Below, in pieces: positions 32,976 through 42,048 of a stretch of 42,905 nt of DNA; positions within the stretch are counted from its first letter, which is position 1, and each line of letters starts with the position of its first letter. This DNA comes from Streptomyces wedmorensis. GTDB taxonomy: Bacteria; Actinomycetota; Actinomycetes; Streptomycetales; Streptomycetaceae. The stretch is from positions 1 to 42,905 of the forward strand of contig NZ_JNWK01000061.1 in assembly GCF_000716445.1 (NCBI RefSeq). Reading direction: 5' to 3'. Under the pieces are notes generated by a model that saw only the letters and a list, made by a program, of their open reading frames with translations, made no database searches and was not told where the DNA came from. The position numbers and the translations under genes were made by a program.

Positions 32976-33881
32976 GTGACATCCACCACCGCATCGGCGC
33001 GCAGCCGTCCACGCCGGACCCTCGCCCCCTACGCCTTCCTCGCCCCCTTCCTCATCCCGTTCGTCCTGTTCACCCTCGTCCCCGTCGGCTACGCCTTCTG
33101 GCAGAGCCTGCACAAGACCGCCCGCACCGGCGGCACCTTCGGCAAAACCCGGACGGTCTTCGCCTGGCTGGAACAGTACGGGCGAGTACTGGGGGAGGGC
33201 TATCTCGCCGACAGCCTGCTGCGCGTCCTCGGCTTCGCCCTCGTGCAGATCCCCGTGATGCTGCTGCTGGCCCTTGTCCTGGCCCTCCTCCTCGACTCGG
33301 CGGTCGCCCGCGCCAAGAGGTTCTTCCGGCTCGTGTACTTCGTCCCGTACGGCATTCCCGGCGTCGTGGCCGCCCTGATGTGGGCGTTCCTGTACGACCC
33401 GCGACTGTCGCCCGTGGTGGACCTCCTGCGGTCGGCCGGCATCCACGCCGACCTGCTCGGCCCGGACGTCATCCTGTGGTCCATCGCCAACGTCGTCACC
33501 TGGACGTACACCGGTTACAACATGCTGATCATCTACGCCGCCCTCCAGGCCGTGCCGGCCGACATAGGGGAAGCCGCCCGGATGGACGGGGCGAGCGGCT
33601 GGACCATCGCCCTGCGCGTCAAGATCCCCATCATCCGCCCGGCCCTCGTCCTGACCGGGGTGTTCTCCATCATCGGAAGCTTCCAGCTCTTCACCGAACC
33701 GCAAGTCCTCAGAAGCATCTCCACCAGCGTGACCAGCACCTACACCCCGAACATCGCGGCCTACTCGCTCGCCTCCGGCGACAGCTACAGCGAGGCCGCC
33801 GCCCTGTCGGTCGTCCTCGCGGTCGTCACGTTCGTCCTGTCGTCCGCGTTCCTGCGCTTCACCACCAGGAGTCAGGGATGA
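32976..33881 (+). CDS. Sugar ABC transporter permease (MalF/LacF type)
   Basis: A 301-residue inner-membrane permease. The GTG at 32976 has GAAGG six bases upstream; a longer frame overlaps the binding-protein gene and is rejected. Six helices are visible, starting LAPYAFLAPFLIPFVLFTLV. The EAA loop that meets the ATPase is DIGEAARMDGASGWTIALRV, followed by KIPIIRPALVLTGVFSIIGS. Its stop overlaps the next permease start (ATGA). No ATPase gene is present in the operon; a shared MsiK-type ATPase encoded elsewhere, as in other Streptomyces sugar importers, is likely. Confidence 0.94.
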   Translation: MTSTTASARSRPRRTLAPYAFLAPFLIPFVLFTLVPVGYAFWQSLHKTARTGGTFGKTRTVFAWLEQYGRVLGEGYLADSLLRVLGFALVQIPVMLLLALVLALLLDSAVARAKRFFRLVYFVPYGIPGVVAALMWAFLYDPRLSPVVDLLRSAGIHADLLGPDVILWSIANVVTWTYTGYNMLIIYAALQAVPADIGEAARMDGASGWTIALRVKIPIIRPALVLTGVFSIIGSFQLFTEPQVLRSISTSVTSTYTPNIAAYSLASGDSYSEAAALSVVLAVVTFVLSSAFLRFTTRSQG

Positions 33882-34777
33882 GCCTCCTCACCCGCACCGA
33901 GGGGGCCCACCACCCCGCCGCCCCGAACCGCCGGCGACGTGGCGCCGGCATCGCACCGACCGTCGCCGTCACGTTCATGGCCGCGGTCGCCTGCTACATG
34001 CTGCTGCCGGTCTACTGGCTGTTCGTTTCGTCCACCAAGAGCCAGGGCGACCTCGTCGCCACCCCCGGATTCGTCACGGCCGAATGGAACCTGGGCGACA
34101 ACCTCTCCTCGCTCTTCGCCCAGCAGGACGGCATATACCTCCGCTGGCTCCTCAACAGCCTGCTGTACGCGGGCGCGGGGGCCGCCGTCGCCACCCTGCT
34201 GGCCGCCGCCGCCGGCTACGCGCTCGCCAAGTACGCCTTCCGCGGACGCGAAGCCGTCTTCTCCGTGGTCCTGGGCGGTGTCCTCGTGCCGGCCACCGCC
34301 CTCGCCCTGCCGCTGTTCCTGATGTTCGCCGAACTCGACGCCACCAACACGTTCTGGGCGGTGTTCCTGCCCAGCGTCGTGAGCCCGTTCGGCGTGTACC
34401 TCTCCCGCGTCTTCGCCGCCGCGTCCGTCCCGGACGAGGTGATGGAGGCCGCCCGCCTGGACGGGGCGGGCGAGTTCCGCATCTTCCGGACGATGGCGCT
34501 GCGCCTCATGGCGCCCGCCCTGGTGACCGTCTTCCTGTTCCAGTTCGTCGTCATCTGGAACAACTTCCTGCTGCCCCTGATCATGCTCCAGGACGAGCGC
34601 CTCTACCCCGTCACCCTGGGCCTGTTCACCTGGCAGACGCAGACGAGCCGCCTGCCCGAACTGCAGACCCTGACCATCGTGGGCGCCCTGGTCTCCGTCG
34701 TACCCATCGTGCTGACCTTCCTCCTCCTGCAGCGCCACTGGCGTGCGGGACTCGCCGCTGGAGCAGTGAAATCGTGA
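33878..34777 (+). CDS. Sugar ABC transporter permease (MalG/LacG type)
   Basis: A 299-residue second permease. Its ATG overlaps the previous stop and has AGGAG upstream. The first helix is VTFMAAVACYMLLPVYWLFV. Typical MalG elements follow: LLNSLLYAGAGAAVATLLAA, YALAKYAFRG, and the EAA loop PDEVMEAARLDGAGEFRIFR. FQFVVIWNNFLLPLIML comes near the end. The beta-galactosidase GTG overlaps its stop, so transport and hydrolysis are translationally linked. Confidence 0.94.
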   Translation: MSLLTRTEGAHHPAAPNRRRRGAGIAPTVAVTFMAAVACYMLLPVYWLFVSSTKSQGDLVATPGFVTAEWNLGDNLSSLFAQQDGIYLRWLLNSLLYAGAGAAVATLLAAAAGYALAKYAFRGREAVFSVVLGGVLVPATALALPLFLMFAELDATNTFWAVFLPSVVSPFGVYLSRVFAAASVPDEVMEAARLDGAGEFRIFRTMALRLMAPALVTVFLFQFVVIWNNFLLPLIMLQDERLYPVTLGLFTWQTQTSRLPELQTLTIVGALVSVVPIVLTFLLLQRHWRAGLAAGAVKS

Positions 34778-36816
34778 ACCACCCCGCCCACCCCCTCACC
34801 GGCGTGACCCGCACCCTGGGCGGAATCGCCTACGGCGGCGACTACAACCCGGAACAGTGGCCCCGGGAGGTATGGCAGGAGGACGTACGTCTCATGCGCG
34901 AGGCGGGCGTCAACCTCGTCACCCTCGGCGTCTTCTCCTGGTCCCGCCTCGAGCCCCGCCCCGGCACCCACGACTGGAGCCTCCTCGACGAAGTGCTCGA
35001 CCTGCTGTACGAGCACGGCGTCGCGGTGGACCTGGCCACCGCCACCGCCGCCCCGCCCCCGTGGTTCACCCGGCAGCACCCCGAAGCCCGCCCCGTCACC
35101 GCCTCGGGCACCCGCCTCGCCCACGGCAGCCGACAGGTCTTCTGCCCCAGCAGCCCCGCCTACGCCCGGTCCGCGGACGCCCTCGTCACAGCCATGGCGA
35201 CCCGTTACGCAGGACACCCCGCCCTCGTCATGTGGCACGTCCACAACGAATGGGGCAACCACAACGCCCTGTGCTACTGCGACACCAGCGCGGACGCCTT
35301 CCGCACCTGGCTGCAGGAGCGGTACAAGACTCTCGACACGCTCAACGAGACCTGGGGCAGCGACTTCTGGAGCCAGCGCTACGGCGACTGGACCGAGATC
35401 GACCCGCCCCGTGACACCACGGCGTTCCGCAACCCCGGACAGGAACTCGACTACCACCGCTACTCCTCCGACGCGTTGCTCGCCCGCCACCACGCCGAGA
35501 CCGCCATCCTGCGCCGAATCGCCCCCCACCTACCCGTGACCACCAACGTGATGGGCACCCTGGAGAAGAAGGTCGACGCACACGCCTTCGCCGCCGCGTG
35601 CGACCTGGTCTCCGTCGACCACTACCTCCCGGCCGCCGACCCGGACGGCCACGTCGACCTCGCGCTCAACGCCGACCTCGCCCGCGGCATGGCCGGCGGA
35701 AAACCCTGGATGCTCATGGAGCACTCGACCTCCGCCGTCAACTGGCAGCCGGTCAACGTCGCCAAGCAGCCCGGCGAAACCCGCCGCAACAGCCTCACCC
35801 ACCTCGCCCGCGGCGCGGACGCGGTGATGTTCTTCCAATGGCGCCAGTCCCGCGCCGGCGCCGAGAAGTGGCACTCCGCGATGCTCCCGCACGCGGGCAC
35901 CGAAGGCCGCGTCTGGAACGAGGTCAAGGCGCTCGGCGCCGAGCTCGCCGCCCTGAGCGAGGTGACCGGCAGCCGCGTCCGAAGCGACGTGGCCCTGCTG
36001 TTCGACTGGCACACCTGGTGGGCACTGGAACTCCAGGCCCGCCCCTCGGAACACATGCGCTACCTGGACGCGGTCCGGGACTGGTACGAAGCACTGTGGA
36101 CCCTGAACGTCACCTGTGACCTCCTCCCGCCCGGTGCCGACCTGACCGGCTACCGCGCCGTCATCGCCCCCAACCTGTACCTGCTCTCAGACTCCGCCGC
36201 CGACAACCTCACCCGCTACGTCGACCAGGGCGGTCACCTCGCCGTCGGCTGCTTCAGCGGCGTCGTCGACGAGTACGACCGCGTCCGCCCCGGCGGGCAC
36301 CCCGGGGCGCTGCGCGAGCTCCTCGGCCTCGTCATCGACGAGTACCTGCCACTGCGCGCACAGGACCACGCCCTGCTCGACGACGGCTCCCGCGCACACC
36401 AGTGGACGGAACGCGTCGAACCCCGCGGCTGCACCACCGTCACAAGCTTCGCCGACACAGCCGACGGCGGCCCGGCCCGCGGCGGCCCCGCCGTCACCCG
36501 GCACGCCTTCGGCCGGGGCACCGCCTGGTACACGGCCTGCCGCCTGCCGGCCACGGCCCTGCGCGAAACGATCCGCGTCCTGTGCGCCGAGGCCGGCGCC
36601 CTCCCCGTGGTCGAAGCCCCGGCCGGACTGGAGGCGGTGCGCCGCACCGGCGGTGATCACACGTACCTCTTCCTGATCAACCACACGCAGGACCCGGTGC
36701 GGATCGCCGTCACGGGGGTGGGCCTCGCCGGCGCCGAGGTCACCGACGGCCTGGCGTACGTACCGCCCGGTGGCGTCGTCGTCATCCGTGAGGACCCCAC
36801 GACCGCCGCGTCCTGA
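34774..36816 (+). CDS. GH42 beta-galactosidase
   Basis: A 680-residue cytoplasmic glycosidase. The GTG at 34774 overlaps the permease stop. The TIM barrel begins LGGIAYGGDYNPEQWPREVW, a GH42 signature. The acid/base is E159 in WHVHNEWGNH and the nucleophile is E316 in WMLMEHSTSAVNWQP. Cys residues at QVFCPSS and LCYCDTS match the zinc-binding cluster of many GH42 enzymes. The trimerisation domain (about residues 390-600, DVALLFDWHTWWALE) and small C-terminal beta domain are complete. It probably hydrolyses imported beta-galactosides or galacto-oligosaccharides. No export signal is present, in keeping with the importer. Confidence 0.95.
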   Translation: MNHPAHPLTGVTRTLGGIAYGGDYNPEQWPREVWQEDVRLMREAGVNLVTLGVFSWSRLEPRPGTHDWSLLDEVLDLLYEHGVAVDLATATAAPPPWFTRQHPEARPVTASGTRLAHGSRQVFCPSSPAYARSADALVTAMATRYAGHPALVMWHVHNEWGNHNALCYCDTSADAFRTWLQERYKTLDTLNETWGSDFWSQRYGDWTEIDPPRDTTAFRNPGQELDYHRYSSDALLARHHAETAILRRIAPHLPVTTNVMGTLEKKVDAHAFAAACDLVSVDHYLPAADPDGHVDLALNADLARGMAGGKPWMLMEHSTSAVNWQPVNVAKQPGETRRNSLTHLARGADAVMFFQWRQSRAGAEKWHSAMLPHAGTEGRVWNEVKALGAELAALSEVTGSRVRSDVALLFDWHTWWALELQARPSEHMRYLDAVRDWYEALWTLNVTCDLLPPGADLTGYRAVIAPNLYLLSDSAADNLTRYVDQGGHLAVGCFSGVVDEYDRVRPGGHPGALRELLGLVIDEYLPLRAQDHALLDDGSRAHQWTERVEPRGCTTVTSFADTADGGPARGGPAVTRHAFGRGTAWYTACRLPATALRETIRVLCAEAGALPVVEAPAGLEAVRRTGGDHTYLFLINHTQDPVRIAVTGVGLAGAEVTDGLAYVPPGGVVVIREDPTTAAS

Positions 36817-36856
36817 CCGTCGCACCCAAAGAACACAGGCGAGAGGACCACCCTCC

Positions 36857-39022
36857 GTGAGGACCAAGCCCACGCTGCCGGCCCCGCCGGCGCAGATCGA
36901 CGAGGCGAGCGGCACCGTCCTGCTGCGCACCACCCGCAGCGCCTATGCGCTGCGGGTGGACCGGGCCGCCGGATCCGTGCTCCATCTTCACTGGGGCGCC
37001 GTGCTCCCGCAGGCCGACGCGATCGCGCTGCCGCTGTGGTCCGAGCACGACGACAGTTTCGCCGGCCGCTGGGACGGGGTGGAGGAGTACCCGGTCGACG
37101 GCGGAGCACGCTTCGGAGTGCCCGCCCTCGAGGTCCGGTTCGCCGACGGCTCCAGCCCCCTCGAACCCACCGTCCGCGAGACGGCCCTGGAGGCGGACGA
37201 CCACCTCGTCATCCGCCTCCGGGACCGGACCCGGCCACTGGCCTGGGACCTGCACTACCACGTCCCCGCCGACAGCGACGTACTGGAACGCTGGACGGAG
37301 TTCCACCACACCGGCACCGCCGCCGACGGCGACATCCTGCTCCTGCGGTACGCGTCGGCGCACTGGCCGCTTCCGTCCCGCCCGGCCTGGCGAATCGGCT
37401 CCGTCCACGGCGGCTGGTCCCGCGAGGGCCACCTCCACAGGTCCGGACTGCCGGTGGGGGAGACGGTCCTGGGCAGCCGGCGCGGACACACCGGCCACCA
37501 CGCCAACCCCTGGGCGACCCTCGACGCGCACGACGCGAGCGAAGAACACGGCGAGGTCTGGACCGTCGCACTCGCCGCGAGCGGCAGCTGGCGCCTCACC
37601 GCCCAGCACACCGCGGCCGGCCGAACCGGCATCGTGGCAGGCGAAGGCCACGAAGGCATCGAACTGCGCCTCGCCCCCGGCGGCAGCCACCGCACCGCGC
37701 GCAGCCTCGCGCTGTACACCGACCGCGGCTTCGGAGGCGCCTCCCGCGCCTTCCACCACCACCTGCGCACCCACGTCCTGCCCCACCCACGAGAACCGCG
37801 GCCCGTCCTCTACAACTCCTGGGAGGCGACGTCGTTCGCCGTCGACGAGGACAACCAGATCGCCCTCGCGCAACGTGCCGCCGACCTCGGGGCCGAGCTG
37901 TTCGTCCTCGATGACGGCTGGTTCCGCGGCCGCGACGACGACCGGGCCGGCCTCGGCGACTGGACCCCCGACCCCCGCCGCTTCCCCAGGGGACTGCGCC
38001 CGCTCGCCGACGAGGTCCACCGCCTCGGCATGGCCTTCGGCCTGTGGGTGGAACCCGAGATGGTCAACACCGACAGCGACCTCTACCGCCGGCACCCCGA
38101 CTGGGTCCTGCACCTGCCCGATCGCACCGCGACGGAACTGCGCAACCAACTCGTCCTGGACTTCTCCCGCCCGGAAGTCACCAACTGGGCCCTCACCTGG
38201 CTGCGCGAGCTCGTCGCCCACCACTCGGTCGACTTCCTCAAATGGGACTTCAACCGGTCCTTCAGCGAAGCAGGCGTGCCAGGCCCCGCCCCCGACGCCA
38301 GGCGCGTCCACGTAGCACACGCCCGAGGCGTCCACCACGTGCTCGACCACCTGCGCGCCGAGTTCCCGCGACTGCGCGTCGAAGCATGCGCGGGCGGCGG
38401 TGGACGCCTCGACCCCGCCACCCTCGCGCGCACCGATCAGGCGTGGACCTCGGACAACACCGACGCGGTGGACCGCCTCACCATCCAGCACGGCTTCAGC
38501 CAGATGTACCCGGCGGGCGTCATGTCCGCATGGGTGACCGACAGCCCCAACCCGCTGACCGGCCGCGCGGTCCCGATGCCCTTCCGGTTCCACAGCGCCA
38601 TGGCGGGCGTACTCGGAATCGGGGGCGACCTCACCCGCTGGACCGAAGCCGAACTCGCCGAGGCCGGCCGACTCGTCGAGGTCTACAAGGACATCCGCCC
38701 CGTCGTGCAACACGGGGAGCAGTTCCGCCTCCTGGCGCCGCGCGAGGGGCCCCTCACGGCCGTGCAGTACCTCGACGCGTCCGGCGAACGCGTGGTCGTG
38801 CTGATCTGGCGTCCCGGAACGGCCTTCGCGCCACCGCACCCGCCGCTGCGCTTGCGAGGGCTCGAACGGGAAAGCAGGTACCGCGACGAGGAGACGGGAC
38901 GGGAGTGGTCCGGGGCCACTCTGACCGGGTTCGGCCTCCCGCTTCCCGACCTTTCCCCGGGCGACTGCGCCAGCGCTCTGGTACGGCTGCGTCGTGTCGA
39001 CGGCCGGGAGCGGAGCGCCTGA
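36857..39022 (+). CDS. GH36 alpha-galactosidase
   Basis: A 721-residue cytoplasmic enzyme. The GTG at 36857 has GAGAGGA upstream, 40 bp after the beta-galactosidase stop. The N-terminal beta-supersandwich domain extends to about residue 310. The barrel then begins RPVLYNSWEATSFAVDEDNQ, with LFVLDDGWFRGRDDDRAGLG and LGMAFGLWVEPEMVN. The nucleophile is D464 in FLKWDFNRSF and the acid/base is D533 in WTSDNTDAVDR; both follow the family pattern. QMYPAGVMSAWVTDSPNP is also characteristic. With the beta-galactosidase it would let the cell break both alpha- and beta-linked galactose from one set of imported sugars. Confidence 0.95.
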   Translation: MRTKPTLPAPPAQIDEASGTVLLRTTRSAYALRVDRAAGSVLHLHWGAVLPQADAIALPLWSEHDDSFAGRWDGVEEYPVDGGARFGVPALEVRFADGSSPLEPTVRETALEADDHLVIRLRDRTRPLAWDLHYHVPADSDVLERWTEFHHTGTAADGDILLLRYASAHWPLPSRPAWRIGSVHGGWSREGHLHRSGLPVGETVLGSRRGHTGHHANPWATLDAHDASEEHGEVWTVALAASGSWRLTAQHTAAGRTGIVAGEGHEGIELRLAPGGSHRTARSLALYTDRGFGGASRAFHHHLRTHVLPHPREPRPVLYNSWEATSFAVDEDNQIALAQRAADLGAELFVLDDGWFRGRDDDRAGLGDWTPDPRRFPRGLRPLADEVHRLGMAFGLWVEPEMVNTDSDLYRRHPDWVLHLPDRTATELRNQLVLDFSRPEVTNWALTWLRELVAHHSVDFLKWDFNRSFSEAGVPGPAPDARRVHVAHARGVHHVLDHLRAEFPRLRVEACAGGGGRLDPATLARTDQAWTSDNTDAVDRLTIQHGFSQMYPAGVMSAWVTDSPNPLTGRAVPMPFRFHSAMAGVLGIGGDLTRWTEAELAEAGRLVEVYKDIRPVVQHGEQFRLLAPREGPLTAVQYLDASGERVVVLIWRPGTAFAPPHPPLRLRGLERESRYRDEETGREWSGATLTGFGLPLPDLSPGDCASALVRLRRVDGRERSA

Positions 39023-39140
39023 CGGCCCTCCGGAGAAGTGGGACCGGTACCCGCAGGCGGGCCCCCCGGACCTCGGACGCGAGCGCCTCCACGGCGCGAC
39101 CGCACGTGGCATAGGGTGGCCGCAGAAGGGAGGGTGCGCT

Positions 39141-40133
39141 GTGCGCGAGCGGGTCACCATGGCGGATGTCGCCCGTGCGGCCGGAGTGTCGTCCGCGACG
39201 GTCTCCTACGTGCTCTCCGGCAAGCGACAGGTCGCCCCCGAGACCCGGGCCGCGGTGGAGGCGGCCATCGCCGAACTGGCCTTCACCGTCAACACCACGG
39301 CGCGCAGCCTGCGGACGGGACGGTCCAGCCTGGTGGCGCTGATCGTTCCCGACATCGCCAACCCCTTCTACGCGCAGCTCGCGGCCACCTTGCAGGAAGA
39401 ACTGCGAGAGCGCGGACTGCACGTCGTCGTCTGCAACACGCGCGCCCGCCGGGACGAGGAGCAGGCGCTCTTGGCGGAGGCCGTACAGCAGCGATTCGCC
39501 GGTGTCGTCATCACTCCCTTTCGGCTCAAACCGCGCGATTTCGAGCCCCTGGCCGAGGCGGGCCTGCCCGTCGTCGTCAGCGCAGACGTCTCCTTCGGCC
39601 CGATCGACCAGGTGACGCCCGACGCCCGCGCGGCAACACGATCAGCACTGGAACAGGTGGCGGCGGCCCAACGACGACGCATAGCCATGATCGCGGGGCC
39701 CCGGGACGCCACGGGCGGCGACCCCCGCCTGGAACAGCTCAGAAGCCTGGCGCTCCAGCTCGGCATGGCGCTGCCCCACGAACTGGTCGTCCGGGGCGAG
39801 CACACGAGAGAAGCCGGAGCAGCCGGATTCGCCGAACTCATGAGCCGCCGCCACCGACCCGACGCCGTCTTCTGCGGCAATGACGTGATCGCCGTCGGGG
39901 CCATGGAAAAGGCGCACGAACTAGGATTTGAAATCCCCCAGGACGTCGCTCTGATCGGCCACGACGACGCTTCCTTCGCCTCCTTGGTGCGCCCCCGGCT
40001 GACCACTATCCGCTACCCGGCGGACCAGGTCGCGCGCGCCGCCGCCCGACTGCTCGCAGAACGCCTGGACGGCCGGAAGGTTCACAAGTCCGTGCACGTC
40101 AAAGCCGAGTTCGTCGCACGTGCCTCGGTCTGA
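39141..40133 (+). CDS. LacI-family transcriptional regulator
   Basis: A 330-residue repressor. The GTG at 39141 follows a GGGAGGG sequence, and TAGGGT about 25 bases upstream may be its own -10. The N-terminal HTH is RVTMADVARAAGVSSATVSY, continuing VLSGKRQVAPETR, with the hinge helix in NTTARSLRTGR. The periplasmic-binding-protein-like domain has LVALIVPDIANPFYAQLAAT, RRHRPDAVFCGNDVIAVGAM and LIGHDDASFASLVRPRLTTI. It lies last after the galactosidases on the same strand and very likely binds the ATCGAT-centred palindromes at 31093 and 31331. A galactose-type sugar would be the inducer (inference). Confidence 0.93.
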   Translation: MRERVTMADVARAAGVSSATVSYVLSGKRQVAPETRAAVEAAIAELAFTVNTTARSLRTGRSSLVALIVPDIANPFYAQLAATLQEELRERGLHVVVCNTRARRDEEQALLAEAVQQRFAGVVITPFRLKPRDFEPLAEAGLPVVVSADVSFGPIDQVTPDARAATRSALEQVAAAQRRRIAMIAGPRDATGGDPRLEQLRSLALQLGMALPHELVVRGEHTREAGAAGFAELMSRRHRPDAVFCGNDVIAVGAMEKAHELGFEIPQDVALIGHDDASFASLVRPRLTTIRYPADQVARAAARLLAERLDGRKVHKSVHVKAEFVARASV

Positions 40134-40235
40134 CGCGAGCCGTGCCGGCCGGTGAACGATATCGCCCCGAGCGCCTCCGACACCCACTTCGACGCCGGCT
40201 CTCCGCAGCCGCCGGTAACCCCGACCGCCCTCGCC

Positions 40236-40258
40236 CTCCCGTTCGATACGAACGGGAG
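40236..40258 (+). terminator. Hairpin after the LacI gene
   Basis: CTCCCGTTCG (40236-40245), ATA, CGAACGGGAG (40249-40258): a perfect 10-bp stem 100 bp past the LacI stop codon. Confidence 0.6.
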
Positions 40259-40377
40259 CGAGACGGCCCCGCTCATATGCGCCGCGCAGCGTGAGCGCCT
40301 GCGCTGCGGCTTCAGGACCGACCGGACCGACGGAAAACCGGATGACCCACCCCGCCCCGTATCCCTGACCTGCCGCC

Positions 40378-40930
40378 ATGAAAGACGGATCCACCCCTTC
40401 TGAACGTCATCGACGTCGAGGCCACCTGCTGGGAGGGGCAGCCCCGCCCGGCGCGGTGAGCGAGATCATCGAGATCGGGCTCACCGTCGTGGATCCGGCG
40501 GCCCGCCGACGCGTGGGGTGGCACCGGATCCTCGTACGGCCCCAACGCTCCGAGGTGAGCGGTTTCTGCACCCGGCTGACCGGGCTCACCCCAGCCGAGG
40601 TCGCCGGCGGCCTCGGCTTCGCCGAGGCGTGCCGCCTCCTCGCCGACGCCCATGACGCACGCGGCCGCCCCTGGGCGAACTGGGGAGACTGCGACCGCAA
40701 GCAGTTCGAACGGCAGTGCCGGGCGGCCGATACGCACTATCCGTTCGGCCGGCCGATCAGGGGCACACCAACGCCAAGGCCGTGTTCACCGAGGCGTAAG
40801 GCCTGCGCAAGCGCCCCGGCATGACAGGAGGCGCCCTGCAGCTCGCGGGGCTTCCGCTGGAGGGCCGCCACCACCGGGGCGAGGACGACATGTGGAACAT
40901 CGCCGCTCTCGTCCTGGACCTGAGGAGCGT
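40378..40930 (+). pseudogene. Decayed 3'-5' exonuclease (DEDD/ERI-1-like)
   Basis: Fragments of one exonuclease lie in three consecutive frames. Frame A (from 40400) reads LNVIDVEATCWEGQP, carrying the catalytic D-x-E motif Exo I. Frame B (about 40440-40758) reads GAVSEIIEIGLTVVDPAARR, then CTRLTGLTPAEV and WGDCDRKQFERQC (motif II region). Frame C (about 40752-40930) reads DQGHTNAKAVFTEA, a TAA stop at 40797-40799 where relatives have Tyr, then ALQLAGLPLEGRHHRGEDDM with the terminal motif WNIAALVLDL. The only ATG near the front (40378) is in frame B and reads through the Exo I region out of frame. At least two one-base losses, an early frame change and one nonsense mutation are needed, so the gene is dead. 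Confidence 0.8.
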
Positions 40931-41089
40931 GGAGCCCGGACCACCTCGGGGACCGGTTCGCCGTCGACACCGTCATGAGGAAGCCCGTCCCCGGCAGCGA
41001 GCCGCCCGCCCTCCTGGCCCCGTAGGCCACCGGATCCCCGGAGACAGCCACGTCGCCGGAACCACCGGGCCCGGCCATCCCACCCCCGG

Positions 41090-41400
41090 CTGGTGCGACG
41101 CTTCGACGCCGGCAGCTACGTCGTACTCTGCGAGGTCAGGAGCAGCCACGACGTAGGCCGCGGCCGCGGCGGCACCCGGGCCGCCCTCAGCCGCGTCACC
41201 GCCCCCACCCTGGTGGCGGGCGTCGACACCGACAGGCTCTACCCCCTCAGCCAGCAAGCCGAACTGGCCGCCCTCGTACCGACCGCACACCACCTCAGAG
41301 TGGTCGAGTCCCCGCACGGACACGACGGATTCCTCACCGGGACGGAACAGGTCTCAGCCCTGGTGAAGGAAATCCTCACCACGACCCACCAACCCGTCCC
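41090..41400 (+). pseudogene. C-terminal remnant of homoserine O-acetyltransferase (MetX)
   Basis: About 100 residues of an alpha/beta-hydrolase C-terminus remain: RRFDAGSYVVLCEVRSSHDV, GRGRGGTRAALSRVTAPTLV, AGVDTDRLYPLSQQAEL and RVVESPHGHDGFLTGTEQV. This matches the end of MetX, with the catalytic Asp (VDTDRLYP) and His (HGHDGF) retained. The first ~270 residues, including the nucleophilic Ser, are absent. Just upstream I find no further matching sequence. The frame also lacks the usual stop and runs on to 41581. It stands alone next to the decayed exonuclease gene and is non-functional as an acetyltransferase. Confidence 0.75.
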
Positions 41401-41565
41401 TGACCGGCGCGGCCAGGGACGCCGCACGACGCGGACGCCGGCGGAAGCAGCGGACGAGAGCGGCTCGTCCCACGAGACGGCGCTCCTTACCGGTGTCGGC
41501 CCGCCCGGTTCTGGAGGACGCGTACCCCGCCCGCCCCGGGAAGGCCGGCCGCTCGGCCCGCCGGA

Positions 41566-42024
41566 TCAGCCTGGCCGGTAGGTTCCCACGCTCCACTCGT
41601 GTCCCTCGGGGTCGAGGACCCGGGCGCGCCGCGTACCCCACTCGGTCGCCTCCGGCTCGATCACCGGGACACCGCCCGCGGAGACCGCGTGGAAGTACCA
41701 CTGGTCCACCGCCGACGGGGAGGGGAGGCACAGGTACAGGCCGCTCCCCGTGCTGATGCCGTGGAGGGCGGGCCTGCTGTACTCGGCGTGCGCGCCGGCC
41801 ACCATCAGGACCACGTCCCCGTACCGGATCTCGGCGTGGGCGAGTGAACCGTCCTCGGCGTCCTGGCGCCGCACGAGCTCGAATCCGATCTCCGAGAGCC
41901 AGGCCAGCGCGGCCTCGGTGTCTCTGTAGCTGAGATAGACGTGGAGGTCCGCGGCCACGTCACCGGGGCGCTCCGGATCCTTCACGACCCCGGCGCCCCT
42001 GGTCGCCCGCGCTGTGTTCGTCAT
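41566..42024 (-). CDS. VOC (glyoxalase/bleomycin-resistance fold) family protein
   Basis: A 152-residue intact gene. The ATG at 42024 has AAGGAGG seven bases upstream. It contains one vicinal-oxygen-chelate domain: LHVYLSYRDTEAALAWLSEI, GFELVRRQDAEDG, HAEIRYGDVVLMVAG, and the C-terminal ARVLDPEGHEWSVGTYRPG. Metal-binding positions are not all conserved in an obvious way (LHVYL at the start, EGHEW at the end), so enzymatic function is open. It is 24 bp downstream of the DUF427 gene on the same strand and probably in its operon. VOC/PhnB-like and DUF427 genes often neighbour each other in actinomycetes. Confidence 0.85.
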   Translation of the reverse strand: MTNTARATRGAGVVKDPERPGDVAADLHVYLSYRDTEAALAWLSEIGFELVRRQDAEDGSLAHAEIRYGDVVLMVAGAHAEYSRPALHGISTGSGLYLCLPSPSAVDQWYFHAVSAGGVPVIEPEATEWGTRRARVLDPEGHEWSVGTYRPG

Positions 42025-42048
42025 GACGTCCTCCTTCGTCGCGGGCGG

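Noticed and set aside
36782..39160. 792-codon open frame antisense to the alpha-galactosidase
   Set aside because: Low-complexity Val/Gly/Asp/Glu translation with no motif, fully opposite a complete GH36 gene with intact catalytic residues.
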